Shown: piece by piece, positions 21,471 through 33,380 of the stretch | How the letters are laid out: the number at the start of each line of letters is the position of its first letter | Numbering within the stretch: the first letter of the stretch is position 1 | Source: Hexactinellida sp. DTS-2022 | Lineage: Eukaryota; Porifera; Hexactinellida | Assembly (NCBI GenBank): GCA_028753945.1 | Contig: JAPNXP010000001.1 | Span: 6,934,501 to 6,998,500 of the forward strand | Direction: 5' to 3' | Length of the DNA: 64,000 bases | Notes under the pieces: model-generated | Database searches by the model: none | The model's input: only the letters and a program-made list of their open reading frames with translations | Told to the model about the DNA's origin: nothing | Made by a program: the position numbers and the translations under genes

Positions 21471-22195
21471 AACTGGTTATATACTAGCTATACTACCTGG
21501 GTGGTATGTTTTACTACTTCATTGTCAAAACAATGGATTTGTTAAAATTGCGACTTTGGAGAACTATTCAAACTATGTTATTGTCTGGTGAAGCCATGAA
21601 GTAGAATGCTTATATAGAGCTGAGCTCTAGTAGAGTTCAGATTTTTTCCCATACTAAAACCCCAGGCATAGCATTCTATACATAAGGCAATGGTGCTGAT
21701 TGATGGACTTGGACCAGGGATTGGTTAGGTCAGTTACTTTGGTTTTATATCTAAATCCCAATACAGCTCTAAATTAATGTAGACTATCAATGTGAAGGGA
21801 AATAATTGATAATCCACCACCCTTCTAAGAAAATTACGAATTGTAGGGATATATCTTTTATTTAATGTAATTTATATATATAAATATACTAAATATAATA
21901 TAAAATAAGTATAAAAGCAACAATCAAAGATAATACATAGTATGAAGGTAAATTAATAGAATAGTGATCTGAGTTCTATAGGAAGAGCAGTTGAGCAGTA
22001 GTACATCTATGACGACAGGGGGAGGGAGTGTGGTTACGATGTGTCGGTGTCCTGAATGAGCGGATGGATTGTTGGTGTTAGTGGAGCTCCTCGTCTAAAT
22101 GATAGTAATGTAGAGAATACAGTCAAATGATGGTAGTATAGTAGATGCGCACTGGTATATCGCCATGTCAGGAAGCTATCTATAAGATTAGAAGA

Positions 22196-25100
22196 TTATG
22201 TACTGAAATTTTTAAGTTTGCTATTATCTCGACCAATAACTATCGAATTAATGTTTCTAACCTTCTTCGATAAAATACAATTAGCTACAGTAGTATTAAA
22301 AAATTTAAGAATTTCCCATTTTGGAATCATACAAACACACCATTGCCTCCATATTTCACTATACTTTTCTTCTACAATAGTAAGTGACAACTGAACCAAA
22401 TTCCGACGGCAGGATCCCTCGTAAAATAGTTTACTTAAATGTGAATGGTTATCGATTTTCAAAAATATTTCATACATTATGATGAGAGATTGGTAGACAA
22501 TTTCAGATGGATACTTAAGTGAGCCTCTATCAAGGAATTCAATCATTGAAAATCCGGTGTCGTTAATAACTTGAATATCTTTGGGAGATGTTAAAAAATC
22601 TTTGCAGTCTCGACATTCTTTAGAATTTTTAAGGTACGAAAAGATTGCATACCCAGCAACGTAATTTAGGCATTCAATTTGCGAATTATCAAATAGAGGG
22701 TTAGGAATGTTAAGTATTTCACTTGTAACATACTCAAAATCAAACTCTGGGTGCATTTCTTCATTGTCCTCCTGTGTAAAATTTTTCAAATATTCTTTAA
22801 GAGATATTTTATCAGACTGATGATTTATGTTAAAAAATTTGAGGAGATTAGATAATTGAAGTCGACGTTCACTCTCCAAAATTTGACAGTAAGATATATT
22901 ATAGTTTGAACCAGACATTTGACGATATAGACCGAAATGATAATGGGTCATTTTGTATTCGAGAAGTCAGCAAATATTCAAAACCGCATTCAAGGGTCAA
23001 TCTTTGTACTAAGAGAGGGAGGGCAATACAAGTATGTCTAAAACTAGTGAATGTTTGTGGTGTAAGCTTCCCTCTAGACGTGGGAAGTAATTTCCAACAA
23101 TCCAGCCATTTAACTACATGGTCCAAAAAGGATAATCTCGGATCGTTCAAGCGAAGCGGAGCAAAATTTGGATTGTTGAAGCGAATATCTTTTCCGACCC
23201 ATTTAACATTGAAAATGTTCCAGATTTTATTTATCAAATGTATGAATTTGACGATATGGCGATTTTCATTTGTTGTATTTTCATTATAGAAACTAGAGAG
23301 CCCCGCTGCTGTTGATTCATGAAAGATCTTAAGAGCTAAGTTTACATTTTGTCGCTCTAAATCAGAGTGGACCATGGGTCAACATTGGTGACCCATGACC
23401 CATCTGACCCATCCCATTTCTGACCCATGACCCATTGACCCAATGACCCATCACACAATTTAAATATCTATATACTATACTGTACATTAACAGAATAACA
23501 GAATAACAGTATAAATTACCTCAACAAACCTACTTGTTGCAATGTCGAATATGTTTAGTCTTTCAATGCACATCAATGTTATAATAATAATGATGATGAT
23601 GAGTGATTCGAATTTTAACTGAAGAATACATTGAAATTCCAAATGGGTCATGGGTCATGGGTCATGGGTCACGGAGCCGTGACCCATGACCCATCTGACC
23701 CATCGATTTAGGTGACCCATTTGACCCATGAACCATCGACCCATGGTCCACTCTGCTCTAAATGAGATGGCCAACATGCTTTTGATGTTAGTTTTGGGGC
23801 TCTCTTAATTATGGAAAATTTGTCAGCTTTAAATAAGGTTCTGAGGTCGTCAAATGCTGCAAAGCATATTGGAGGGTATTTTGACTTAGTCAATACCCTC
23901 GGATCCAAAATAATATTAGCAACAGGTATAGAAACTTTAAGCTGAGTAGATGGTATGATTACTGGTAGTGGAATATCATCGGTGCAAGTCTCAAAATCAG
24001 GATAAATAAAAGTTTTCTCAAAGTCTTTTAAATTTAACCAGTTATTACGAATTGATTTCATAATGTGGACTATGTCAAAGAATAAAATAAGGTTGCGGGT
24101 TGGGTTACATGGATGTACAACTCGCGGTTGCAATATTTTCGCGTCATATTAAAATAATTTAAATACACTGACATTTAAAGGATAATTATCGGTACATATT
24201 GCCTCAACAAATAGATCACAACTCTCTATATCACAAATTGTTTTTGTAATAATTGGATATAAATCAGCCGCGGAGGAAGACCCTAACGGAATCAGACGAA
24301 CAATGGTGGAAAACTTTTTCATAAGACTGGAAATCATCATTGAAAACACAGTTGTGGGGGGGTCGCTAGGGTTGTCGATGGCGCCCAAAACTTTACCTCC
24401 TTTATATGAAGCATCACTACGGATGTGAACTTCGTCCATTTGAAGTATCACATGGCGTTCCCTATGGCTAAACTTGGAAGTTATTTCCTTTAGAATTTGA
24501 AAGTAATCACCTTCAATACCCAGAGTGTTTTTATACCAATCAAATTTCTCTCGTGAGGCAAGATTAAGCAATTGGATGATTGAATAAGTCGGTAACATGC
24601 AGGTGATATTCCATGAATTTTTAGTGAAAATACTTGAGTTAAAATATTATACCGTCGACGACTTTTAGCATTTATCAAATTTCTCAGTTGTCCAACTAAA
24701 AAGTGGAATGAAATACTCAGAGATTCGCTACTGCAATGTAAATCATCTATGTCTAGGTCTATCGAGTCACCATCAACAAGCTTAATTGCACTTTCGAGTT
24801 CATGGATAGCAAGTTTTATATGGTTGTTAATAGAACATTCAGTTTGAGAGTTAATAGTTTCAAGTATGAATGAAAATGTATCTACTTCATCGAGGATGGT
24901 CTCAACTTGGCGAGTGTCATTAATAAAAATTCGCGAGATCGGAATTGGGACGTTTTTATTGTCAAATGCTTTGATGTACAAATCATCGTTAATTAATACA
25001 GATCGGTCGATGAAAGGTCCGGTTTCTAAAATAACGATTTTTACAAAAAATAAAGGGGTGTTATTAGACACATTAGTTATCCAGCCGTTTGGTAGGTCGA

Positions 25101-25615
25101 TTAAATTTAGCTTAGAAAGAAGATCAGAATATGAATTAACTAGGAACTTATCCACCGTTTCTTCGTTGTCAGTTATGCTCTTGGAGTATGCAGATTCCAT
25201 CAGCAGTCGTTCTTTATCATCTAGGCATAGTCTCTTTGGCTTGGAATTGAATTCAGAAAGATAGGAAGGACAGTTGGGAAAAATGCTGGGTATTGCTGTC
25301 TTCTTCAGAGCTATTCTCTCTCTGGAAATTGTAACAGTATGAACCCCGTCATTGTAGGATATGGTCCTTTCGATGTCATCTTCTTTGAAATGACGAATGC
25401 ATACCTAAAGAAACTAATGTAAATATGGCAATCAATAAATGGAAATTATAGATACTTACCCTCATCTGCTTGTTGGTTTCATAGTCCTTCCGTGGCCGTG
25501 GAATTGCCCTGAACCATTCTTCAAGTAACTTCGGGTCTCTTGGGAAATGAAAAGCGGAGATAGACTCATCTTGGCTTTTATAATTAGACTTGCAGCCTGG
25601 GACAACACAAGACAT
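22196..25615 (-). pseudogene. P-element (THAP9-like) transposase, interrupted
   Basis: Exon 1 (25615-25460) encodes MSCVVPGCKSNY...FHFPRD...EEWFRAIPR, the start of a C2CH THAP zinc finger. A 55-bp GTAAGT-AG intron follows. Exon 2, from 25404, supplies the CxxH pair (VCIRHF) in frame and continues to about 24490. Later parts show the catalytic-domain signatures QMDEVHIRSDASY, DIVHIMKSIRNNWL and the C-terminal YVAGYAIFSYL with its CxxC. It is disabled by a frame change near 24500-24590, an in-frame TAA at 24149-24151, a hAT MITE insertion and a frame change near 22910. THAP9-like transposases bind the element ends through the THAP domain and catalyse excision and insertion in the nucleus. Confidence 0.82.
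23363..23755. repeat. hAT MITE of GACCCAT repeats, in the P transposase
   Basis: The ends CAGAGTGGACCATGGGTC and GACCCATGGTCCACTCTG are flanked by the exact 8-bp copy CTCTAAAT (23355-23362, 23756-23763). The outer parts are dense with GACCCAT/ATGGGTC units. A close relative is at 47171-47499. Confidence 0.83.
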
Positions 25616-26089
25616 GCTATTAGAAGTTTCAAATGAATTGTATTGTTGGGGAACGTTTCTGATGAAGATAGTGTCGTGAAATGAATTTAACAGTGATTTT
25701 TTTAACTTTTTAACAAAGTAGTAAAATAATATCTAAATATTATGGTTGGTTAAAAATTAGATGATCACAAGTTTTCGACATTCCTTCCTATGTACCATTT
25801 TGGTGCAAATTGATGTAGAATGAATTATAATGGTTAGTTAACGGTGTACAATGCTAAATGCCAGCAGTAAATAAGCTTTACGCAAAATTTAATTTGACTG
25901 ACCTAAGAAATCCCTGGTCCAAGTCCATCAATCAGCACCATTGCCTTATGTATAGAATGCTATGCCCCAGGCTTACTTTCTAAAGGTAAATTTCAAACCT
26001 TGGGATAATCTGACCTTTCTCAGTGCCTGAATACACATACTGAAAAACTCAACTCTACTAGAATTGAGCTCTATATAAGTTATTTGTAA

Positions 26090-26304
26090 ATTGAATATTC
26101 GGGTACTATTTATTGTTCCTGTTTTAATATTAAACAGGTGCAAAAATGTATCTAAAAAAATGTAATCAAATATCGTGACCCCATGTGCACATCTGTAACC
26201 CATGACTGCCATGAGACACATATCCTGAAAATTTGGGCTCTTAGTTAATAAAACTCTGTTCTGTGGAGAGGATACGGAAGGAAAATAATAACTAACCAAA
26301 GCAC
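26090..26304. repeat. Dispersed repeat with GTGGAGAGGATACGG tail
   Basis: Shares CGTGACCCCA, TGTAACC, ATGAGACACATATCCTG and AGTTAATAAAACTCTGTTC with 8640-8700 and 11255-11330. No coding. Confidence 0.4.
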
Positions 26305-26750
26305 TAAGATTAGAACTGGGACACTATAGTACATAGTCTATACTATAGTCGGCACAGTAATAATAAAGGCAGTAATATCAGAACTGGCCCACTATACTAA
26401 AGTATAGTCGGCACAGTAAAAAATAATAAAAATAGTAAAGGCAGTGATTTAATACTGGGCCACTATACTATACTATAGTCGGCAGGGGCGTGCTGGCCAT
26501 ACAATCGATGCGGGATTCCCGCTCGGGCCCCACTTTGAAGGCCGCCTTAGGGGCCCCACAGCGAATCCTTTCTGAATGGAATCCCGCATGGGCCCCCCAA
26601 CCCCAGCACGTCCCTGATAGTCGGCACAGTAATAAAGGTAGTGATTTCAATACTGGGCCACTATACTAAAGTATTGTCGGCACAGTAAAAACAAGGCAGT
26701 AAGATTAGAACTGGGCCACTATACTATAGTATAGTCGGCCAGTAAAAAGG
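26305..26750. repeat. Palindromic satellite array (GTCGGCACAGTAA)
   Basis: About five tandem units of 60-80 bp. Each has the palindromic core CCACTATACTATAGTATAG followed by GTCGGCACAGTAA, AAAGGCAGTA and GAACTGGG. One unit is split by a hAT MITE (26483-26616). Further units are at 37355-37520 and 2246-2290. Confidence 0.7.
26483..26616. repeat. Short hAT MITE in the satellite
   Basis: 134 bp with ends CAGGGGCGTGCTGG and CCAGCACGTCCCTG, flanked by ATAGTCGG on both sides (26475-26482, 26617-26624). The interior is a GGCCCC/GGGGCC-rich palindrome. Confidence 0.8.
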
Positions 26751-27074
26751 TAGAGAACTACTTAGTAGAACATGGAAATAAAGAGAGTACTAGTTTATTG
26801 GTTTAGGATTTAACACATTAATGATAATAATCATAATATGCACGAATTGCTTTCACTGATACGATATTAAAAGGGCGCCATTAAATATAACAGGATAGTA
26901 CCTGTACATCTACAAATTGTGGTAAAACTATTGCAAGTCTTTAAAACTCTGCCTTGTTCAATTGAAAAATTAATTAACTATTATTTTCGAATTTAACAGA
27001 AATATTAGGTTCATAATGATTCCCAATATTTCGTATATAGATCCAATTTGGGGTTGGCGCCTTCATTAACTCTT

Positions 27075-29620
27075 CTAAAGTTGATCCATTCCCTGAAAAT
27101 CCAATCCAACGTGTTCCCAACGACCCAAGAATACCCAGATATCTATATTAGATAACAAATCAGTTGCAAAGAGTTCAAGATCTGTAGCCCATTTCCCACT
27201 CTGCCTCATTCCTGTTTTGTTAACCCAGTCTTGTACATAAATTACATTTCGATAATTACCCTGCGTGAAATCTTGACTACCAGTGATGAGATAAGAAATT
27301 GTCGAGAAATAGCAATTTCCATCACCAATTATATATTGAGCACAAGTTTGGCGAATAACTAAATAAACTTTCTTCATTATCTAGAATATCATTATAGGAG
27401 TACGGTAACTCCTCGCGAAAGTGAAACTTCCACTTTTTACATGTAGAAATCTACCAGTCTGTATGTGAGGGACGAAAGCTTGGTAGTACATATCGTATTA
27501 GCCCCGTCTCAACTATTTCCTCATCTGTAATTATAGAGGCCACTCGCATTACCTTTGATGCAGTTTGCGTACGTAAACTAGATAACTTTTCACATTTTCG
27601 TGGGACAAATTTACGCTTAATTTTACATATTTTGTTTTTATTCTCAACTTTTTTCTTCTTAAATATTTGAAATTCATACGATTTATGTTGTAAATAACCG
27701 CAATACACTTTCTTTTTTCGTGACCATTCTTCAACACTTTCCTCTTCCAAACTATTTCTTACTCTTTTATGACCTTTAATTACCTTATTCGCTCGCGGGT
27801 GAAAGGCAAATTGAAACGCTGATAACCTACTTACTATACCAGGATATTACAATTGTATAAAATCTCCAGGCCTCAAATTAGTTTTGGATTTCAAAATATT
27901 TAACTTAACAATACGCATCCAATTCTCCACAATAGCGTTGCTAAAGATGCTAGTCTTGTTCTTATCCGCTACACTAATAGGTCCTAAGATTATTCCACTC
28001 CACAAAGGTCAAGCCCGTCGTAAGCCAATTATTATTGGTGCGGCCAAGTGACTTCACTTAATTGATTCGCAGTGTATAACCCGAATTTTGATGCAGTCAC
28101 CTAAAATATTGGTGCGGCCTAGGCCGCACCTGCCGCCCGTGTTCCTACGGCCCTGAAGGTAATATAGGTAGGTAGAATGTTAACAAGTATTCTATAAGCT
28201 CAAGATTATAACAAGGATTTGGATCTGCATTTTTTTCTGGATTATTGTTGATCCAAGATTTGCAATTTATTCCAATATTTACAAAATATTTGCCGAAAGT
28301 GGATTTTTCTCTGTATGTTTTACTATCCTTGTTATCACTAGCAATATTATTATCGTCCATATGTTGTTCCAACAAATATTCATTAGTCTCTAAGGAGTTT
28401 ACGGATTCATTACTAATGTATGTTTCTAGCAAATGAGTATGTCTTTACTATTGCACTTAAAGTACTACTCATAAATACAATCCATAAAGATTGGAATAAA
28501 TTATTGATACTTGTAATTTCAACAGCACGTACAATAAATCCGATACAATGTAAAAACATTTTCTCACATCTTTTTGTAGTTTAAATTTTTTATTTATATG
28601 AAATCCTATGCTGTGTATTAAATGAACCGAACATAAGTGAAGAATTACTTCAAAGTCCGTTTAGATAACTGCAGAATTTGCATCTACCATATTCCAACAC
28701 TTATGGAGATAGGTATCTATATCACAATTGAGAAAAATACTACAAGAACTGTGAATCAAAACCCAGCTGAAATCTATTTCAACTTGTGAAATGTTTAGAT
28801 CGCCCAGTATTTTCTTTGCATCAAGGGACCATTTGTGCAAAAAATAACTTATTTCAGCACTGGTGTGTCCTGAACTAATCATTTCTGCTAGTGGAATTGG
28901 ACTAGTGGAGTAAGTAGGATGTCTTACAGTAAGAGCGTAATAGAATACTTTCTTTAGTGAGGGTTCTATTGTCCTAACAATTGATCCTGTGGCATCTAAG
29001 TGAAGAACAATTCTTGTATCTTTAAACAATTTCAATATTTTGATTTGATCTTCAGTGTACATATGTACAATAAAAGGATTATGACTTAATGACCGTATGT
29101 AACCTCTAACATGAAAACCAATAACACTATTCCTATAATACTGTTGTAAGCTAATTAACTCAGTCCAGTTATCATTAAAATACCTCTGTAAACTAGACAA
29201 ATCAAATTTAGCTTTTCGCAGAACTGCAGAACTCCTAACCTTATTTAGGTTACCATAATTAAGTGCTAAGTTTGTGTTCTCTACAGAATCAAATTGATCA
29301 TAGAAATAAGCATTTACAGATGTATCTGCTACCCCTCTAGCTACTTAAAACCTATGCGAATGTGATACATTTCGTGAGTGCACAGTTGTATTATCGAAAT
29401 GCTGTTCAGATAAGGTTCCATAAGTTGCATACTCGGTGATACTCCGCAATAATATTATCACCAATTTTACACTCCAACGGCTCTTTCATTATTACAAATG
29501 TAAATTCAAAACAATCTTTAAACTTACACGCTGCTTTAGCTCTAAAAAAACAGCTATGTTGTTTTCTACTACTAAGTTTATTAACCTTTTTGTATTGAAA
29601 AGAAAGAACACACACAATTT
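27075..29620 (-). pseudogene. Unclassified DNA transposon remnant with OTU protease domain
   Basis: Five minus-strand coding blocks run right to left. 29406-29615 is a zinc-binding-like module (SCFFRAKAACKFKDC). 28661-29200 is a likely transposase core with VLHLDATGSIVRT, VFYYALTVRHP and VEIDFSWVLIHS. 28145-28432 is a linker. 27451-27750, preceded by NAIVENWMRIVKLNIL and LRPGDFIQL, is a basic C-terminal part. 27075-27377 is an OTU cysteine-protease start (IIGDGNCYFSTISYLITGS). This combination is, to my knowledge, widespread in invertebrate transposon-like proteins; the superfamily is not certain. The blocks are separated by stops and by a GGCCTAGGCCGCACC palindromic insertion around 27975-28155. 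No element ends were found. Confidence 0.55.
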
Positions 29621-29621
29621 T

Positions 29622-30017
29622 AGGGCTGAAAAGAATATACCGAATTTTCGAATATTCGTTCGAAATGTATGAACGAATATTCGTTACAAAACGAATATTC
29701 GTTTGGACGAATATTAGATTGAAACGGATATTCGTTAACTAATCTTGGACAACAACAAGACTTTTGTATAGCTTACAGAAATCGTAAATATAAATTCCCA
29801 CTTAAACTAGCTATTATTGGTTAACTTGTGTATCATACACTTTGTAACTAGTATTATTACACCATTGTAACATTATCAAAAACCTATTTTCCAATGTATT
29901 TTGTCTCTAGAAATTTTCTTTAATGCTTATTCATCCAAACGAACGAATATTCGAAAATTCGTTCGTTTAGAAAAAGGTTCGTTCGTTACATTTCGAATAT
30001 TCGTTTCAGCCTTACAA
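29622..30017. repeat. MITE with CGAATATTCGTTC-rich ends
   Basis: AGGGCTGAAA...CGAATATTCGTTCG at left mirrors GAATATTCGTTTCAGCCT at right. The ends are dense in CGAATATTCG palindromes. The flanks (ACAATTT / ACAAATT) hint at a decayed 8-bp duplication, pointing to hAT. Confidence 0.55.
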
Positions 30018-30352
30018 ATTTTCCCTCGATTTTTGAACTAAATAAATTGGTCCAATCTTAGAAAATACTACAGAGTCTCCATGAATTAGTGTAACACTTT
30101 TCCATTCCATTCCACCATGGCCTACTATAATACGGCTATACATGCTGCCGAATCATAGTAGGAAATAAGAGTCCATTGATAAATAGGTTATTTATATTTA
30201 TCTCCATAACTAGTAATGATAGACGTCATAAATGTACTATAACTATATAGGAACTTGGTATCAAGGTATACATAGCATCCTTCAGAATTGTGCTATGTCA
30301 TCATATGATGACGTAATCGATATTTTGGGTGCGAAATATCGTGTCTTTATAA

Positions 30353-31118
30353 CAGGGTTGCCAATCCAATCCAATCGAGAGAACTTATCGATTATCGATT
30401 GCTGAATTTTGTATCGATTGGATTGCCTAAAGTCTTCATCGATTGGATAATTATCGACGAATTTTTATCGATTATCGATTTTCTTTCGATTTTTTCGAAT
30501 TTTTCGATTTAGCGAGTAAAGGGGATAAATTATAATAATATACATAATCGATAGAAAATCGATAAATAATTGGTAGAAAATCGATAAATAATTGGTAGAA
30601 AATCGATAAATAATCGATAAATAATCGATAGAAAATCGATAGATAATCGATAGAAAATCGATAAATAATTGATAAATAATCCATAAATAATTGATAGATA
30701 ATCGATTATTAAAATAATAAAGTCTATAAATAGTCTATAAATTTAATCGAAAGAGATCGACAAGTAATCGATAAATAAGCGATAGAAAATCGATAAATAA
30801 TCGATAGAAAATCGACAAATAATCGATAGAAAATCGACAAATAATCGATAGAAAATCGACAAATAATCGATAGAAAATCGATAGAAAATCGATAAATAAC
30901 GATAGAAAATCAATAAATAATCAATAGAAAATCTGTTGAAAATCAATAAATAATCGATAAAAAATCGATAAAAATCGATGATTTTCATCGATTATCGATT
31001 GGATTGGATTGTCAGATCATATCATCGATTGGATTGGTTATCGATATCGATTGCCAAAATTTACATCGATTGGATTGGATTATCGATTGGATTGGATTGG
31101 ATTGGATTGGAAACCCTG
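30353..31118. repeat. hAT MITE filled with ATCGATAAATA tandem repeats
   Basis: CAGGGTTGCCAATCCAATCC at left and GGATTGGAAACCCTG at right are flanked by exact CTTTATAA copies (30345-30352, 31119-31126). The 766-bp interior is tandem ATCGATAAATA/ATCGATAGAAA and ATTGGATTGG units, which create long but meaningless open frames. Confidence 0.78.
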
Positions 31119-31683
31119 CTTTATAACCTGCTTTTACCATAGTTAAACTCGTTATAAATGTTCAAGATTGGAACATGATGATGCCCATAACTAGTTGAAT
31201 AAAATATATCGAAATTATAAATGGAATGTTGACATATTCCTCGGTTGCCAGGGAAATGTATATTTCCTAAAATGAGTCATAACTCAAAAACTATCGATTT
31301 TATGTAAACTGGGCTAGTTCTGAACTATCCGGAATAGGTAACTTCCTATTCATTGATAATACATAAAATATGCTTAACTTCATTAACTTTTGAGATAATG
31401 AGATAATTAGCTTAGGAAAATTATTTGCTTTTTCTAAGCAAATTATCTCATTAACACAAAATCTCATTATCCAGGTTATAAAGACACGATATTTCGCACC
31501 CAAAATATCGATTACGTCATCATATGATGACATAGCACAATTCTGAAGGATGCTACCTTGATACCAAGTTCCTATATAGTTATAGTACATTTATGACGTC
31601 TATCATTACTAGTTATGGAGATAAATATAAATAACCTATTTATCAATGGACTCTTATTTCCTACTATGATTCGGCAGCATGTA

Positions 31684-31857
31684 CAGTGGATGCCGGTTAT
31701 AAGCACATCGTCGGGAACTGCACTTAAGGTGCTTATAACCGGCATGTTCTTATAACCGACATAAATTATACAGGGTAGATGGCAAACGTTTTCCAACACA
31801 GTGTGCTTATATCCGATATGTTCTTATAACCGGTGTGCTTATATCCGACATCTACTG
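31684..31857. repeat. pogo-like MITE (GGTTATAAGCAC type)
   Basis: CAGTGGATGCCGGTTATAAG at left and TTATATCCGACATCTACTG at right with TA flanks. The left arm of element A shows the uninterrupted site (CAGCATGTATAG in inverse). Also present at 56839-57012 and 11464-11604. Confidence 0.72.
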
Positions 31858-31905
31858 TATAGCCGTATTATAGTAGGCCATGATTCCACTTATTAAAAAT
31901 TTACC

Positions 31906-32949
31906 TCAGATTTCCTCACTAAACACGGATTGTTCAACTATAACTTCATTACCCAGAGTACTGTCATCTACTGATGACACTAGCAATTTGGACTCGGGGA
32001 TATTGGAGGTAATATCAATTTCACGTCGGTAGATGACAATTACGGGACTTGTTGATCTGAAGAAGAAGAGGTATGATGCAATTTTAGGCACAGAGATTCA
32101 TGAAATGAGCTTAAAGTATCTGAACTTTCTCGACTACATAGAATAAATCTAGTGAATATATTTAGTTGTTGGACTGTGATAGCTATATATGAATTCCCGA
32201 ATAGCTCTAATATCCTACAACTAATGTTTTCAACTAAAATCCATGCTTCCACTAAGTTACAATTTCGCCTGATTAGTCGAATCCATTGCATTGACTCCAT
32301 TAGACAGCAACTAAACTTTTTCTACTGGTTGTGGAGTTTGTCATCCACTAGCATGAACTCACCACTAACAAGCGGACACTCTAAGCTGAAAAATTTCATT
32401 GCATCTAACCATAGACTATTATTACAGTTTACGAATGACAAAAAATGGCTATCAGTCCTCCCTGTTTGGGGAGGAGAAGAAGCTATCTTAGACATCAGAC
32501 CGTAAAGTTGGCAGTCATCACAACCAGATGCCAATAAACCTAGCAAACTGTTATTCGTTACTTCTCGCTGTAAACTAGGAAAACTTAAATCGAACTACTT
32601 CAAACTCATCTTACTGAGCTCTACAGTGTCAGGATATGAGCTAGCAGATATTAACTGAGTACTGATATGCTCTACTGCCAATTGGGATACATCAATGGGA
32701 ATGATAGACTCACGTGTACTGATCAATTTGCTTTACGAGATGCTGAAAGTTACCTCTATTCAATCTCCATTTAGAGCTGAGAGAATCGCGCTTAGTAGCC
32801 TTGTTTTTTCCAAAATGAGTAATTGACAATTTTCCCCAGACAGATTTTGGCTTATGTTTATCTCCTTTGTTCAAGGCATCTCTTGCGGTATCGAAGCTTT
32901 CATAGCCGAGTTTCTGGAGAGCTTCGACGAATTGCTCTATTGAAGTCAT
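31906..32949 (-). CDS. Unrecognised multi-exon gene, antisense in the large intron
   Basis: Minus strand. Exon 1 (32949-32714) starts MTSIEQFVEALQKLGYESF and ends at AC|GTGAGT. Exon 2 (32574-32363) follows a TTTTCCTAG acceptor in matching phase, encodes LQREVTNNSLLGLLASGC, and ends at a second GTGAGT. A third coding block (about 32300-32040) encodes MQWIRLIRRNCNLVEAWILV, and a last block ends with LGNEVIVEQSVFSEEI and a stop at 31906. The joins to the third and last blocks are not settled. Composition is typical of a soluble, mostly helical protein of about 300 residues; no domain is recognised. It lies between element A and a pair of hairpin repeats. It could be a nested host gene, a captured fragment or part of an unknown transposon. 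Confidence 0.42.
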
Positions 32950-32959
32950 TACTAGTAGA

Positions 32960-33380
32960 TGAAATAATAACAAAATTGCAGCCTGTGCCGACAGCATGTT
33001 CCTTTAGTGGCACTATATTTTGGTGGTGGTTTATTGATAGTGCCTCCAAAGGAACATGCTGTCGGCACAGGCTGAAATTTTAGATTTATTTTCGCTATGT
33101 CATCATCACTATGAAGGTGTTAAATTATTTCAGAGAGGTGTTTCGGAAGGCAACGACCCTTAGAACAATTACATAAATTAAAATCCAAAATAGCAGCCTG
33201 TGCCGACGCATGTTCCTTTAGTGACACTATATTTTGGTGGTGGTTTATTGATAGTGCCTCCAAAGGATCATGCTGTCGGCACAGGCTGCAATTTTGGATT
33301 TTTTTCGCCATGTCATCATCACTATGAAGGTGTTAAATTACTTCAGAGAGGTGTTTCGGAAGGCAACGACCCTTAGAGTG
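32960..33380. repeat. Two tandem hairpin repeats (GCCTGTGCCGACAGC)
   Basis: Two copies (about 32970-33170 and 33185-33380) each fold as a hairpin with arms of about 37 bp (GCAGCCTGTGCCGAC, CATGTTCCTTTAGTG) around TTGGTGGTGGTTTATTG. Each is followed by the same tail (ATGTCATCATCACTATGAAG, GTTTCGGAAGGCAACGACCC). Tail plus hairpin make a unit of about 210 bp. Confidence 0.62.

Larger units (their letters stand above)
16994..21607 (-). mobile_element. DIRS-like tyrosine-recombinase retroelement, fossil
   Basis: A 4.6-kb element reading on the minus strand. The outer ends are inverted repeats of about 150 bp (16994-17150 against about 21453-21604, with GTAGTATAGCTAGTATATAA shared). Inside the left end, 17184-17335 carries the inverse of both outer edges side by side (GTTATTGTCTGGTTACGCC, then GGCTTCACCAGACAATAAC), the internal complementary region typical of DIRS. 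In order from the right come a gag-like region, reverse transcriptase, RNase H and tyrosine recombinase. DIRS elements normally use overlapping frames. The copy is structurally complete end to end but broken in several places, and looks moderately young because its ends still match well. Confidence 0.85.
21667..25964 (-). mobile_element. P-type DNA transposon with THAP transposase
   Basis: The 4298-bp element has inverted ends of about 67 bp (start CATAGCATTCTATACATAAG) with two or three mismatches, flanked by CCCCAGG on both sides (21660-21666 and 25965-25971). That is 7 bp, where P elements usually give 8. A CA start and a THAP-type transposase place it in the P superfamily. The ends are nearly intact, but the transposase is interrupted and carries a hAT MITE (23363-23755), so this copy is probably inactive by itself. 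Confidence 0.85.
21608..26085. repeat. GAGCTCTA MITE split by the P-type transposon
   Basis: The left half is 21608-21666 (CTTATATAGAGCTGAGCTC) and the right half 25965-26085 (ending AGCTCTATATAAG). Their junction at CCCCAGG equals the uninterrupted copy at 2585-2760. It directly abuts the DIRS-like element on its left. Confidence 0.6.
30116..31882. mobile_element. Long-inverted-repeat element A (CATGGCCTAC ends)
   Basis: The ends CATGGCCTACTATAATACGG and CCGTATTATAGTAGGCCATG are flanked by ATTCCAC on both sides (30109-30115, 31883-31889), a 7-bp duplication. The inner arms run from the ends to about 30352 and 31472 and are nearly identical (TTATCTCCATAACTAGTAAT shared). The left arm is split from the middle by a hAT MITE (30353-31118) and the right arm by a pogo-like MITE (31684-31857). 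No protein is encoded. Confidence 0.75.

Noticed and set aside
30468-30980. Apparent CRISPR-like regular repeats
   Set aside because: The units are contiguous with no unique spacers, in an animal genome, and are enclosed by hAT ends.
30472-30988. Long frames of repeating YRFSIDYLSIFYRLF
   Set aside because: Product of the ATCGATAAATA tandem repeat inside a hAT MITE.
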